Counted from the stretch's first letter, positions 40,790 through 50,900 are shown. The stretch is 64,000 nucleotides of DNA from Streptomyces albofaciens JCM 4342 (GCF_008634025.1 NZ_PDCM01000001.1:4558501-4622500), one strand, 5' to 3'. Notes: generated by a model not told the origin, from the letters alone. A program made the numbers and translations.

Positions 40790-42280
40790 TCAGGTCCCGA
40801 GGGTTTGGGCGAGCATCTCGGCGACGGCCAGCACCGGCAACTGCGTGTTGGCGGCGGGCACGGTCGGCAGGATCGAGGCGTCGGCCACCCGCAGTCCCGC
40901 CACACCGTGGACTGCGCCCTGCCCGTCGACCACGGCCTGCGGGTCGTCCGCCGGCCCCATGGCGCAGGTCCCCACGGGATGCCAGTAGGTGCCCACCCGG
41001 CCGCGGAGTTCGTCGTCGGGCAGCGTGTGGGCCGGCGCTCCGTCCCCTGGAACCGCCAGGGACTTCAGGGCTGAGGCCAGCTCCCGCACCTTCTCCAGTC
41101 CCGACCGGACGACCGCGAGGTCACGGCCGCCGGGGTCGGTCAGGAAGGCGGGGGTGATCTCGGGAGGCGCCTCCGGGTCGGCCGAGCGGAGCCGGACCTG
41201 CCCGCGCGAGGCCGGTTTCATCAGGAAGGCGGAGACACCGGCCTCGTACTGTCCGGGCGGCAGCGCGCCGACCAGCGGCGGGCCGGCCGTGGGCAGGAGA
41301 TGCAGGTCCCAGGCCCCGTCCGGACAGTACTCGCTGGCAGCCCGGATCAGCATCCGGCTGACGTACAGCCGCCCCTCCGCTTCCTTCGCCGCCAGCGCCG
41401 CGTTCAGTTCCCGCGTGGGGGACAGCGGGACGAAGACGCCGGGCTGGTCGGACAGGTTGCCGCCGACACCCGGCAGGTCCGCCGCGCACCGGATGCCGTG
41501 CTCCGCCAGGTGCGCGGCCGGTCCGACGCCGCTGCGCAGCAACACGGTGGGGGAGCCGAAGGTGCCGCACGTCAGCACGTACGTATCGGCCGTCAGCGTC
41601 ACGGGACGGCCGTCCAGGACGGCGCGCGCGCCGCGCACCCGGCCCGCCCGTACGTCGAGCCGGTCCACCAGGACATCACTGAGGATCGTCAGGTTCGGCC
41701 GGGACCGGACCGCCGGGTCCAGGTAGGCGAAGGCGGCGTTGAAGCGCAGGCCGTCGACGGCGTTGAGCAGCGGACGGCCGTAGCCGGGCCGGCCGGGGGC
41801 CGCCATGTCCACTTCCTCGTGGCCGAGGTCCCGGGCCGCCAGGAGGGCGGACGAGGCCCACAGGGAGAGTTCGCGGTCCGGGACGGTCCGCAGCGCCATG
41901 CGCTCCACGGCCCGGAGCCGGTACGGTTCCAGCGCCGTGGCCGACCACCGGTCGCCGCCCGCCCGTGTCCACTCGGCGTGGTCGGCGTGCGAACCCCAGG
42001 TGTTCCAGGCGCCCTTGATGCACGAGGAGCCGCCCAGGATCCGGGCCCGGACGCGGTGGAAGGCGCCGTGCCGCTCCCATACGTCGTCGCGTGGCAGGGC
42101 ACGGGCGTTCAGTACCTTCTGCGGCCAGCTCTCCTGCCGCGGTCCGTGATCGGGTCCCGCTTCCACCAGGCACACGGAACGGTCGGGGTTCTCGGAGAGG
42201 CGGGCCGCCAGCACGCAGCCGGCCACTCCGCCGCCGAGGACGACGGTGTCGAAGCCGGGCAGGGCGGGTGGGTTCGTCAT
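40790..42280 (-). CDS. GMC-family FAD oxidoreductase of the cyclitol cluster
   Basis: 496 residues. The FAD site is VVLGGGVAGCVLAARLSENPDRSVCLVEAG at residues 13-42, the GMC signature RARILGGSSCIKGAWNTWG lies near 78-96, and the C-terminal catalytic His is in GTYWHPVGTCAMG, followed by LRVADASILPTVPAANTQL. The family oxidises alcohol groups, and a cyclitol or pseudo-sugar alcohol is the natural guess here. From memory, the acarbose cluster uses two oxidoreductases between the 7-phosphate and the activated valienol; I cannot say whether this gene fills one of those steps or adds another. It lies 84 bases downstream of the RmlD-like gene. Confidence 0.85.
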   Translation of the reverse strand: MTNPPALPGFDTVVLGGGVAGCVLAARLSENPDRSVCLVEAGPDHGPRQESWPQKVLNARALPRDDVWERHGAFHRVRARILGGSSCIKGAWNTWGSHADHAEWTRAGGDRWSATALEPYRLRAVERMALRTVPDRELSLWASSALLAARDLGHEEVDMAAPGRPGYGRPLLNAVDGLRFNAAFAYLDPAVRSRPNLTILSDVLVDRLDVRAGRVRGARAVLDGRPVTLTADTYVLTCGTFGSPTVLLRSGVGPAAHLAEHGIRCAADLPGVGGNLSDQPGVFVPLSPTRELNAALAAKEAEGRLYVSRMLIRAASEYCPDGAWDLHLLPTAGPPLVGALPPGQYEAGVSAFLMKPASRGQVRLRSADPEAPPEITPAFLTDPGGRDLAVVRSGLEKVRELASALKSLAVPGDGAPAHTLPDDELRGRVGTYWHPVGTCAMGPADDPQAVVDGQGAVHGVAGLRVADASILPTVPAANTQLPVLAVAEMLAQTLGT

Positions 42281-42364
42281 GGGCGTTCCGTCGAGTCGTG
42301 GCGGGTGGGGGCGGTGGGCATGGGGGCTCCTCGTGCGGGCGCGGATTCGGGCGCCGTGGCGGAT

Positions 42365-43303
42365 TCAGGCGGACGGTTCGGGCCCGGTGAATCGGGCGGC
42401 CAGCAGGCGCGCTCCCTCGCGCACACCCCGGACGGTGATGTCCCCGACGCCGGGCAGGGCCGGCAGCACCTCACTGGCCAGGCAGGCGTTCGCCGGACGG
42501 GAGGCGTAGCGCGTGCGGGCGCGCGGTACGGGCTTCACCAGTTCCGCGGGAGCGCCCAGCGCCCGTGCGACGGCGGTGGCCCACTCGGCGCGCGTGACGC
42601 GGTCCGGGCCGCCCAGGTGCAGCACCGGGGGCAGCGGGTGCCCGCAACGCAGCAGCGCGGCCGTCACCTCCGCCACGTCGTCCAGGAGCACCGGCGTCGT
42701 CCAGTGGTCGTCGGGGGCTTCGACCGGCTCTCCCCGCCGCAGCCGATGGGCACAGGCGGCGAAGAAGTTCAGCCACTTGTCCGCGTCCGCGTCCGCGGGC
42801 TCGTGGCCGTAGACGAGACTGACCCGCAGGATCACGGACCGGGGCGCCTTGGCGAGCAGTGCCTGCTCGGCCGCCAGCTTCGCCCGGCCGTAGGCGTTCG
42901 CCGGTGCCGGGGAAGCGCTCTCGGTGTTGTGCGCCGAACTGCCGTCGAAGACGTTGTCGGTGGAGATCATGATGATCCGCGAGTCCGGTGCGAGGGTGGC
43001 GAAGGTGTCCGCCACGGCGACATGCGCGGCCCGCGCCTCGTCCGGGTTGGCCTCGCACCAGGTGACGTCGGACGGACCGTGCACCAGGACGACGCGCTCC
43101 GGGCGCAGCCGGTCGAGCAGACGGCGGCAGTCGCGGACGTCGGTGGCGTCCAGGGCGGCCCAGCGGGCGCCGTAACTGCCGGGCGACACGGCGGGCGGGC
43201 GGCGTGAAACGAGGGTCACGCGCCTGTCCGCCCGCGCCAGGCACCGGGCGGTCGCCGTGCCGATCAGTCCACTGCCCACGATCAGGGTGCTGCCGCCGGT
43301 CAC
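42365..43303 (-). CDS. RmlD-like NAD(P)-dependent reductase/epimerase
   Basis: 312 residues of the extended SDR/RmlD type. The cofactor site is LIVGSGLIGTATARCLARA. The active-site Tyr and Lys are in NAYGRAKLAAEQ, with the preceding MISTDNVFDG segment and a C-terminal TRAEWATAVARALG as in dTDP-4-dehydrorhamnose reductases. It starts with GTG in a GTGA overlap with the ROK kinase gene. The dTDP-hexose branch in this cluster should end in an amino sugar and not need RmlD, so I suspect it reduces a keto-cyclitol. That is inference; an NDP-sugar reductase role is possible. Confidence 0.8.
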   Translation of the reverse strand: MTGGSTLIVGSGLIGTATARCLARADRRVTLVSRRPPAVSPGSYGARWAALDATDVRDCRRLLDRLRPERVVLVHGPSDVTWCEANPDEARAAHVAVADTFATLAPDSRIIMISTDNVFDGSSAHNTESASPAPANAYGRAKLAAEQALLAKAPRSVILRVSLVYGHEPADADADKWLNFFAACAHRLRRGEPVEAPDDHWTTPVLLDDVAEVTAALLRCGHPLPPVLHLGGPDRVTRAEWATAVARALGAPAELVKPVPRARTRYASRPANACLASEVLPALPGVGDITVRGVREGARLLAARFTGPEPSA

Positions 43304-44340
43304 GGCGCCCCCTGGGAGGAGGGCACCGGCGTCCGCGCGGCCAGCAGGCGGCCCACTCCGAGCAGCCCGTGGTCGTCGTCGGCGGCCCCGAGCGACACCA
43401 TGGCGTCGATCTGCTCCGGGCCGAGGCCGAAGCAGCCCAGCCGCCGGATCTCGGCCACCAGCAGGCGCCGGTACGGTTCGCCGACCGCCAGGGCGAAGCC
43501 GCCCATCAGGATGTGGCGGCACACCCCGATCGACGCGAACACCCCGGTGATCGCCTGGGCGAGCGGGGCCAGCGTGCCGCGCAGCACCTCGGTGGTGAAG
43601 GGGTCGCCCGCGCGGACCGCCTGGGCGATGGCCCGGTTGCCGATGTGCTCCGCGCGGCCCTCGCACAGCGCGGCGAGCCGGGAGCCGCGGAAGGCGGCCT
43701 GATGGCTGTGCGCGGCCCGCCGTGCCGCCGCCAGCACGCCACGGCCGGAGGCGATGGCGCCGAGATGGCCGCGGCCTCCGCAGTCGCACAGCGGCGCGTC
43801 GGGGGAGCGGTCGCAGACCCAGTGGCCCAGCTCACCGCCGTGGCCGTCGGGGTCGACGAGGACCTCGCCGCCGCGGAAGACCTTGTTGCCGATGCCGGAG
43901 CTGATGGTCAGCAGGCAGAAGTCGCCGGGTTCGGTGGCGGCGTAGCGCCAAGCGGCAGCCGTCAGGTCGTTCACCACGACGGCCGGCGCGCCGGTCCGCT
44001 CGGACAGCAGTTCACCGAGCGGCAGCGGGTCTCCGCGCCGTCCCCACACGGTGGGCGCCGCCATGACGAGGCCCGCGGCCGTGATCGGGCCGGCGAACGC
44101 CACGCCCAGCGCGCGTGGCGGCCGCCCGCCCGTATGCGCGGCGACCTCGCGCACGATCTGTTCCACCACCCGCTGTTGCAGGGCCGGCACCGGTGCACCG
44201 GGGTCGCGGTGCTTGCCGTCGACCGGCATCCGCCGCACGTCCGAAAGGGCGCCCGCCGCGGGATCGTAGGTGCCGATGCGCAAGGTCGTGCCGCCCACGT
44301 CGAGGACGGTGAACACGTCGTCACCCGGCACGCCGCTCAC
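43300..44340 (-). CDS. ROK-family sugar/cyclitol kinase
   Basis: 346 residues. The ATP-binding LDVGGTTLRIG opens the protein (residues 13-23), and the catalytic Asp lies in VVNDLTAAAW. The ROK zinc site reads GHGGELGHWVC...CDCGGRGHLGAIASGRG: where the family has CxCGxxGCxE, the last Cys is His and the Glu position is Ala, a variant site. ROK kinases phosphorylate hexoses; in acarbose biosynthesis the ROK kinase AcbM phosphorylates 2-epi-5-epi-valiolone at C7. The overlap with the cupin gene and closeness to the cyclase gene make the same reaction likely here. Confidence 0.85.
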   Translation of the reverse strand: MSGVPGDDVFTVLDVGGTTLRIGTYDPAAGALSDVRRMPVDGKHRDPGAPVPALQQRVVEQIVREVAAHTGGRPPRALGVAFAGPITAAGLVMAAPTVWGRRGDPLPLGELLSERTGAPAVVVNDLTAAAWRYAATEPGDFCLLTISSGIGNKVFRGGEVLVDPDGHGGELGHWVCDRSPDAPLCDCGGRGHLGAIASGRGVLAAARRAAHSHQAAFRGSRLAALCEGRAEHIGNRAIAQAVRAGDPFTTEVLRGTLAPLAQAITGVFASIGVCRHILMGGFALAVGEPYRRLLVAEIRRLGCFGLGPEQIDAMVSLGAADDDHGLLGVGRLLAARTPVPSSQGAP

Positions 44341-44704
44341 CCTCCCCCTCCTCCGCTGCTTCCTCGAAGACGAGCAGCCGCAGGTCCCGCTCCGAGTCGT
44401 TGACCAGGCCGTGCTCCCCGTGGGGCGCGTTGACGACGATGTCGCCGGGGCCCACCCGGAACTCCTCGCCGTCCCGGAACATCAGACCGGTGCCGTCAAG
44501 CACGATGTAGGTCTCGCGGTCGGCGCCGTGCCGGTGCCGTCCGATCGAGGTCCCCGGCGGCAGGACGGCCAGATCGATGAATTCCGCGCCCGGGGCGCCG
44601 GCCCGGCGCGCGAAGACGCGGTGCGCGAGGATCGTGCCGGAACCCCCGTGGTCCCGCTCCTTGCCGGTCAGCAGGTTCCGCAGATTGGTCACGGGCTCAG
44701 GCAT
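44321..44704 (-). CDS. Small cupin, possible cyclitol isomerase
   Basis: 127 residues forming one cupin barrel: PGTSIGRHRHGADRETYIVLDGTGLMFRDGEEFRVGPGDIVVNAPHGEHGLVN. It has the two His and Glu of motif 1 and the His of motif 2, so a metal site is probable. It overlaps the cyclase gene by 8 bases and the ROK kinase gene by 20, so it is co-produced with both. I see no other obvious candidate for the C2 epimerase that acts on the cyclitol phosphate in the acarbose pathway, and single-domain cupins can be isomerases. I mark it as a candidate; a regulatory or storage role cannot be excluded. Confidence 0.75.
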   Translation of the reverse strand: MPEPVTNLRNLLTGKERDHGGSGTILAHRVFARRAGAPGAEFIDLAVLPPGTSIGRHRHGADRETYIVLDGTGLMFRDGEEFRVGPGDIVVNAPHGEHGLVNDSERDLRLLVFEEAAEEGEGERRAG

Positions 44705-45941
44705 CGTGCCGCTCCCCGTCCGCGGCCAGCGCCTTCAGCGCGTCCTCCAGGATGTCGCCCGGCAGGTCCGCCAACTCCTCCACGAAGGCCGCCTTGCCGA
44801 TGCCGGTCGGCACGACGAGGTGCAGTTTGCGGCCCCGCCGCTGCCATGACGCACGCAGCGCCTGCGTCATCAGCTCCGGTGTGCAGGTGACCGGGTCGAA
44901 CACCGGCAGCCCGATCCGCCGTAGCAGCCGGACGACGCGGAAGCAGGTCTCCTCGTCCGCCAGGCCGAGCAGGCGTGCGAGATGTGCGGACAGCGCCATG
45001 TCGACGGCGACCGCCTCACCGTGCTCCAGCCGGTGTCCGCCGGCCGTCTCGATGAGCGGGCTGAAGGTGTGGCCGAAGTCGACGAGCCGGGCCAGGTTGT
45101 GTTCGTGGAGGTTGGGGCACAGTTCCTCCATCATCAGACGCATCGAGGTGCGCAGGACGTAGGCCTCCAGAGCCCCGTCGTCGAGGACGGTGGCGGCGGG
45201 GCGGCGGAACGCGTCCGGGTGGCGCTCCAGCGTCCGGAAGAGCTCGTCGTCCAGGATCACGGCCATCTTCACGATCTCGGCGAGTCCGCAGCGGATCTCC
45301 CGGTGCGGCAGCGTCGCCAGGAAGGCGGGGTCGTTGAGGGAGGCGTGTGCCGGGTGGTAGGCGCCGTACATGTTCTTCGTCCGCAGGGCGTTGACGCCCG
45401 TCTTGACGCCCACACCGACGTCCACCTGGCCGACGAGCGTGGTGTTGACCTTGATGTACCGGATGCCCCGCGCGTAGATGGACGCGGCGAAGCCGACCAC
45501 GTCGGCGACGATGCCGCCGCCGACGGCGAGCATCAGGCCATGGCGGTCCAGCCCGTCCGCCTTGGCCAGGGCGCAGACGTTCTCCACCGCCGCCAGCGTC
45601 TTGTGGTGTTCGCCGGTGGCCATGACGTGCAGGGTCCACTGGCCCGGCAGGGCGTGGGCGTCCAGGTAGGCCCGGATCCGGTCGCCGTACAGCCGGTCCA
45701 CGGTCGGGCCGACGAAGGCCACGACGCGGCGGCCCTCCAGATAGCCGCCGAGCAGGGGGTTGCCCGGGTCGAGCACCCCGGAGGCGAGGTCGACCCGGTA
45801 CCGGATGCCGTCCGGTGCTCTCAGCGCGAAACCGTCGCCATCCTCACGCACCCCCGTCGGTGGGCCCAGGACGACATCGCCGGGATCGTCGCCGCCCTCC
45901 GCCGGGGAGGGGCCGACCCGGTCAAGAATCTGGCCTGACAT
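44697..45941 (-). CDS. Sedoheptulose 7-phosphate cyclase (2-epi-5-epi-valiolone synthase type)
   Basis: 414 residues of the dehydroquinate synthase superfamily. NAD site: LAVGGGIVADVVGFAASIYARG (138-159). Active-site block: VNTTLVGQVDVGVGVKTGVN...KNMYGAYHPAHASLNDPAFLATLPHREIRCGLAEIVKMAV (165-228), and VDFGHTFSPLIETAGGHRLEHGEAVAVDM. It differs from AroB at key points: VGVKTGVN in place of VGGKTGVN, and EIVKMA in place of EVIKYG, both features of the sugar-phosphate cyclases that make C7 cyclitols (AcbC, ValA). Such enzymes convert sedoheptulose 7-phosphate to 2-epi-5-epi-valiolone or an epimer. AAGGAG precedes the ATG at 45941. It overlaps malQ by 20 bases. Which epimer is made cannot be read by eye. 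Confidence 0.85.
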   Translation of the reverse strand: MSGQILDRVGPSPAEGGDDPGDVVLGPPTGVREDGDGFALRAPDGIRYRVDLASGVLDPGNPLLGGYLEGRRVVAFVGPTVDRLYGDRIRAYLDAHALPGQWTLHVMATGEHHKTLAAVENVCALAKADGLDRHGLMLAVGGGIVADVVGFAASIYARGIRYIKVNTTLVGQVDVGVGVKTGVNALRTKNMYGAYHPAHASLNDPAFLATLPHREIRCGLAEIVKMAVILDDELFRTLERHPDAFRRPAATVLDDGALEAYVLRTSMRLMMEELCPNLHEHNLARLVDFGHTFSPLIETAGGHRLEHGEAVAVDMALSAHLARLLGLADEETCFRVVRLLRRIGLPVFDPVTCTPELMTQALRASWQRRGRKLHLVVPTGIGKAAFVEELADLPGDILEDALKALAADGERHDA

Positions 45942-47997
45942 CTTTCTCCTTACGTGGTCTCGCATGGGTGCGAAGGTCCTCGAACACCCTGGTGAGGGCG
46001 GCCACAAGAGGCTGGTCCGGAAGGTCCTCCAGCGGTACGGGGCGGCCCTGGGCATCGCTCACGGGCAGCCGCCAGTTGGGGTGCGCCGTGGACGTGCCGG
46101 GAAGGTTCTGGGGCCTGCGGTCGCCGGTCGCGTCCGGCAGCCAGACGCCGAGCAGGCGGGCCGGGGTGCGGCACAGGAAGCGGTGCAGCGCGACGAGGTC
46201 GCCGTCCGGGTCGGGCAGCAGCCCGTGCCGCTCCAGTTCGGCCAGCCACCCGTCGCGCTCGGCGGCGGCCTCGGCCTTCTCCTCCGCTTCCGGGCGGGTG
46301 AGCAGGCCCAGCCGGGCCCGGAGGTCGACGTGCTCGCCGCTGAGCCAGGCCGCGGTCGTCGGCAGGTCGTGGGTGGTGAGCGTGGCCAGGCAGTCGCGCC
46401 GCCAGCGGTCGGGCGGCAGCGGGCCGTGCCGGCCCTCGGAGCCCCCGAGGTACTCGAACCGCTGGACGGAGGTGCCGAGGATCCCCCGCTCGGCGAGCGC
46501 CGTACGGACACCGGCCTCGACCGTGCCGAGGTCCTCACCGATCACACCGGCTCCGGCGCGGTGCGCCTCCAGCGTCAGCACGCCCAGCATCGCGTCGGCG
46601 TCGTACCGGACGTACGTACCCTCGGACGGCGGCCGCCCCTCGGGCACCCACCACAGCCGGAACAGGCCCATGACATGGTCGATGCGCAGGGCACCCGCGT
46701 GCCGCAGCCCGGCCCGCAGCAGCCCCGCCAGGGGTGCGTAGCCGGCGGCGGCGAGCCCGTCGGGGCGCCACGGCGGCTGGCCCCAGTCCTGGCCGTGCGG
46801 GTTGAAGTCGTCCGGCGGAGCGCCGACACTCATGCCGGCGGCCAGGCAGTCCTGGAGGGCCCAGCTGTCGGCACCCTCCGGGGCGACACCGACCGCCAGG
46901 TCGTGGATCAGGCCGATCTTCATGCCGGCGCCGGCGGCCGCGGCCTGGGCGGCGGCCAGTTGCCCGTCGGTGACCCAGGCCAGCCAGCGGTGGTAGTCGA
47001 CCTCGGCGGCCAGCTCCCGGCGGGCGCGGGCCACGGCCGGGGAGCGCGGGTCGCGCAGCGCGGCCGGCCAGGACCGCCAGGCCCTGCCGTGCACACCGGC
47101 CAGCGCGCACCAGGTGGCGAAGTCCGTCAGGTCCTGTCCTTCGCGTGCGGTGAAGTGGGCGAGGGCGGCGGCGCGCCCGGGCGACAGCGGCACCTGGTGG
47201 ACCGCCCGCAGTGCCTCGTGCTTGAGGGAGCGCACCGTCTCCCGGTCGATGAGCAGGCCGCCGCGCAGCATGCCCTCGTTGAGGATCCCGGCCTGGGCGG
47301 CACACCGGTCGGCGGTACGCCGCCCCTCGCCCTGGAGGTACGCGTACTCGGGGATCGCCTCCACGCGCAGATGCATGGGGTCGGGGTACCGGCGGGAGCT
47401 GGGCCGGTACGGCGACGGGTCCGGCAGCGGTCCGGGTTCGACGGCGTGCAGCGGGCCGAGCTGGACGAAGTCCGCCCCGAGCGCGCGTCCCGACCAGGAC
47501 GCCAGCTCCGCCAGGTCACCGAGGTCGCCCATGCCCCAGGAGCGGCGTGAGAGCACGGAATACAGCTGGACGAGGAATCCCCAGTGCCGCCCGGCCGGCA
47601 CCGGCAGCCGTGCGGGTACGGCCAGCAGCGGTGCGGAATCGCTTCTTCCCGGTGCGACGGCGTGCACGGTGTGCATGCCGACCGGGAGGGAGCCGGACAG
47701 GTCCGCCGTGCCGCCTCCCTCCAGCTCCACTTCCACCGTCGCGTTCGGAGGCAGATCCAGCCGCGGTACGGCAGCTCCCCGCACGACGACACACGGGGGC
47801 AGCAACCGGGCCGCCGTGCGCTCCCGGTGGGCCCGCAGAGCGGCCCGGGCCGACGCGTCGGTGGCCGCGTCGATCCCGCACGCGGCCAGCACGGCCACGA
47901 GGGTGTCCGGGGCCACCGTCACCCGCTGCCCCCGGTCGGTGATGTAGGCGGTGGACACACCATGGGCGCGGGCCAGTTCGCGCAGAGCCCCGCTCAT
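45922..47997 (-). CDS. malQ: 4-alpha-glucanotransferase (amylomaltase)
   Basis: 691 residues, GH77. The N-terminal extension of about 160 residues is typical of actinobacterial MalQ. The catalytic barrel begins at WGFLVQLYSVLSRRSWGMGDLGDLAELASW. The nucleophile is the Asp in GALRIDHVMGLFRLWWVP, the acid/base Glu is in GVIGEDLGTVEAGVR, and the third acid is in TTHDLPTTAAWLSG. It transfers maltodextrin chains and could supply or lengthen the maltosyl acceptor for the pseudo-oligosaccharide; the acarbose cluster also contains an amylomaltase (AcbQ). It shares an ATGA overlap with the glycosyltransferase gene upstream. Confidence 0.93.
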   Translation of the reverse strand: MSGALRELARAHGVSTAYITDRGQRVTVAPDTLVAVLAACGIDAATDASARAALRAHRERTAARLLPPCVVVRGAAVPRLDLPPNATVEVELEGGGTADLSGSLPVGMHTVHAVAPGRSDSAPLLAVPARLPVPAGRHWGFLVQLYSVLSRRSWGMGDLGDLAELASWSGRALGADFVQLGPLHAVEPGPLPDPSPYRPSSRRYPDPMHLRVEAIPEYAYLQGEGRRTADRCAAQAGILNEGMLRGGLLIDRETVRSLKHEALRAVHQVPLSPGRAAALAHFTAREGQDLTDFATWCALAGVHGRAWRSWPAALRDPRSPAVARARRELAAEVDYHRWLAWVTDGQLAAAQAAAAGAGMKIGLIHDLAVGVAPEGADSWALQDCLAAGMSVGAPPDDFNPHGQDWGQPPWRPDGLAAAGYAPLAGLLRAGLRHAGALRIDHVMGLFRLWWVPEGRPPSEGTYVRYDADAMLGVLTLEAHRAGAGVIGEDLGTVEAGVRTALAERGILGTSVQRFEYLGGSEGRHGPLPPDRWRRDCLATLTTHDLPTTAAWLSGEHVDLRARLGLLTRPEAEEKAEAAAERDGWLAELERHGLLPDPDGDLVALHRFLCRTPARLLGVWLPDATGDRRPQNLPGTSTAHPNWRLPVSDAQGRPVPLEDLPDQPLVAALTRVFEDLRTHARPRKEKDVRPDS

Positions 47998-50900
47998 GAC
48001 ATCCGCTCCGAGCTGCCGAAGAGGCGTTCCAGGACGGCGGCGACGCCGTCGTCGTCGTTCGCGGGCGCGATCTCGTCGGCCATCGCCCGCAGCGCCGGAT
48101 GGGCGTTGCCCACGGCCACCCCGTGCCCGGCCCAGGCGAGGAGCGGGATGTCGTTCGGCATGTCACCGAACGCGACGGTCCCGGCCGCTTCGTGGCCGAG
48201 GAGCCGCGCCGCCCGTTCCACTCCGGCCGCCTTGGTGGTGCCGGCCGGCAGCACCTCCACCATCCCCCGTACCGAATGCACCACGGTGACCTCGTCACCG
48301 CACAACCGCTGTGCCACGGCTTCGACCTCGTCCTCCGGCAGGCCCGGGTGGTGCAGGACCAGCTTGTCGATCGGGTGCGACCACAGCAGCCGGCGGTCGG
48401 TCGTGACGTCCCAGCCGTGCCGGACGCGCTCGCCGAAGCGGGGCGTGACCTTGAACCGGCTCTCCGGCGGCGCCGTCACGACCCCCAGTTCCAGCGGCCC
48501 CAGCGCGGCTTCGACGCGTTCGACCACGCTGCGGGCGAGGTCCAGGTCGAGCGAGGCCGAGCTGAGCAGCCGGTCGGCGCCGGCGTCGTAGAGCTGGGCG
48601 CCCTGTCCGCACACCGCGAGCCCGCGGTAGCCGAGCGCGGTCAGATACTGCTTGCAGGCCGTGGCGGGCCGTCCGGTGACCACGAGGTGGGAGGCGCCCG
48701 CCTCGGCGGCCCGGGCGAGGGCGCGCAGGGTGCGCTCGGAGACGGACTGGTCACTGCGCAGGAGGGTGCCGTCGAGGTCCGTCGCCACGAGCCGGAAGGG
48801 CGGCGGGCCGCCCGCGGGCCCGTACGGAACGGCCGACGGCCGCGCGGCCGTGTCCGACGGCTCGAACGCCAGGGTGTCCCAAGTGACGCGCCCCGAGGCC
48901 AGGGTCAGCATGACGAGCAGGTGGCGTCCGACGGGCGGACCGGGCAGGACGCCCTCGAAGACGCCGTCCCGTGCCGCCACCAGGGGCACCAGGACGGCAC
49001 CGCTGCCCGCCGGCACCGGTTCGTCGGAGGCGAGGGCCTCGGCGTGGGACTCCAGGTCCGACGCGGACATCCCGGTTCCGGCTACGGCCACTTCCACGTG
49101 CCGCGCCTCCGGGTGCCGGTACGTCACGTGCGGGCGGCCCGCCGCATCGATGCGTGCCGTGTACCGCCCGCGGACGCGTGCCGCCCAGTCCTCCCGGCCG
49201 GCCGCACGCGCAATACGGGCGCAAGCGGCGAAGTCGGCCCGGGCGTGGGCGGCCTCGAAGAGGCGCTCGTAGGCCGCCTCGTCGAGCGGTGCGGCACGCC
49301 CGTAGGCCGCCACGTCGCCCAGGGCCGCGGCCGACCGCGCGATGAGCGTCCGGTACCGGTCCCATGCGGCGTCGGGCAGGGCGTCGAACCAGCCGTACCG
49401 GATCGCGTCCTCGGTCGGAAAGGCCCGGGGCCGGCCGCGCAGCAGGCCCTCGAAGGCCGACAGGCGCCGGTCGGCGCTCCGCGCCCAGGTGAACCGGCGG
49501 GCCGTGGCGCGCGCGTTGGCCGACAGCCGGGCGTAGGCGTCGGGGGCGGCGCGCCGTAGCTCCGCGGCCTGGCGTATGCGGTCGACGAGCGCGCGGGTGA
49601 GGGCCGGGTCGTCGTCACGGAACGATCCGGGCAGCGACAACCCGGTGGCCCGGGGATCGTCCGGGGGCAGGGCGTGGCCGAAGTGGGCCGTGACGCTCTG
49701 CGCGGTCGCGATCGGCACCGCGCCGCACGCCATGGCCTCGGCCTGGGCGATGAGGAACCCGTCGAGCTCGAACTTCGACGGGAAGACGCAGAAGTCCGCG
49801 CACGCGGCCTGCTCGAACAGGGTGTCCTCGTCGGCCAGGCGCCAGTCCAGATGCACCCGGCCCGGATGGCGGTCGGCGACGCTCCGGAAGTACGCGTTGC
49901 CGACGGGGGCCGGCTGCCCACCGCCCCCGCTGGTGGCCAGGCGCAGCACGAAGGCCGCTTCGGTGCCGCTGTCCAGCACCTCCTCGACGGCGCGGATCAG
50001 TTCGAGCTGGCCCTTGTGGTGCACCGCGTACCGGGCGGCGTGGTAGAAGACCGGCAGGGAGGGATCGAGACCCAGCGAGCGCAGGACCGCCTCACGGTCC
50101 ACGGCTCCGGGATCGCGCGCCAGCCAGCCGTCGGATATCCCGCAGCCGCCCATGAGCAGCTGGTGCGCCTGGGCGCGCACCATGCGGGAGACCGGCAGGG
50201 TGTGGAACAGGCTCTCGAACGGGGTGTCGCGGAAGGTGCTGTAGTAGTCCCGCTGGCCGGGCGAGACGAAGTCCAGCAGGTCGGCGTGTGCCAGGACCAG
50301 CGGCAGAACGGCGACATGGTCCGGTCCGTACTCCACGTGCATCCGGGTGCCTGCCAGGACCCGCGCCATGGCCGCCTGCGGGCTGTCCTCGGCGGGCAGC
50401 CCGTCCTCCAGCGCGTCGAGGTCGGCCCGCACCCCGAACAGGCCGAGCAGCCGCTCGACCTGCGGGCGGTAGACCTTCTGCGTGACGGGGGCGTTGGCCG
50501 CGACCGTGCTCACGGTGCGCAGGGACGGGTCGCCGGCGAACAGGGGCGGCAGGAGGTAGTGGTAGTACGGCTCGAAGCCGTGGACCACCGCCTCCTCCCC
50601 GCCGAGGTACCGCCGGATGAAGTGGGCGCCCGCCACCTGGAACACCAGCGGCTTGAAGTGGACGAGGTCCGTGCCCTCGGTGCCCGGCGGCGGGTACAGC
50701 CGGTCGGGCAGCAGATCGAGGAAGGCGTCGGAGAGGAAGTAGACGTCCACGCCGTCGATCCGCAGGCGGTACGCCCGGGTGGTCAGCTCCAGGGTGATGT
50801 CGGACGGGTGGTCCGGCCACACCTTGGGGTCCAGGACCAGCGGCACGCGGTGCTCGTGGACGTAGGGGAGTTCCGTCACGGCGTGCTCCCGCCGCAGCGT

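Noticed and set aside
44697..45941. Annotation of the cyclase as 3-dehydroquinate synthase (AroB) of the shikimate pathway.
   Set aside because: Active-site blocks differ (VGVKTGVN, EIVKMA) in the manner of C7-cyclitol synthases, and no shikimate genes are nearby while kinases and glycosyltransferases are.
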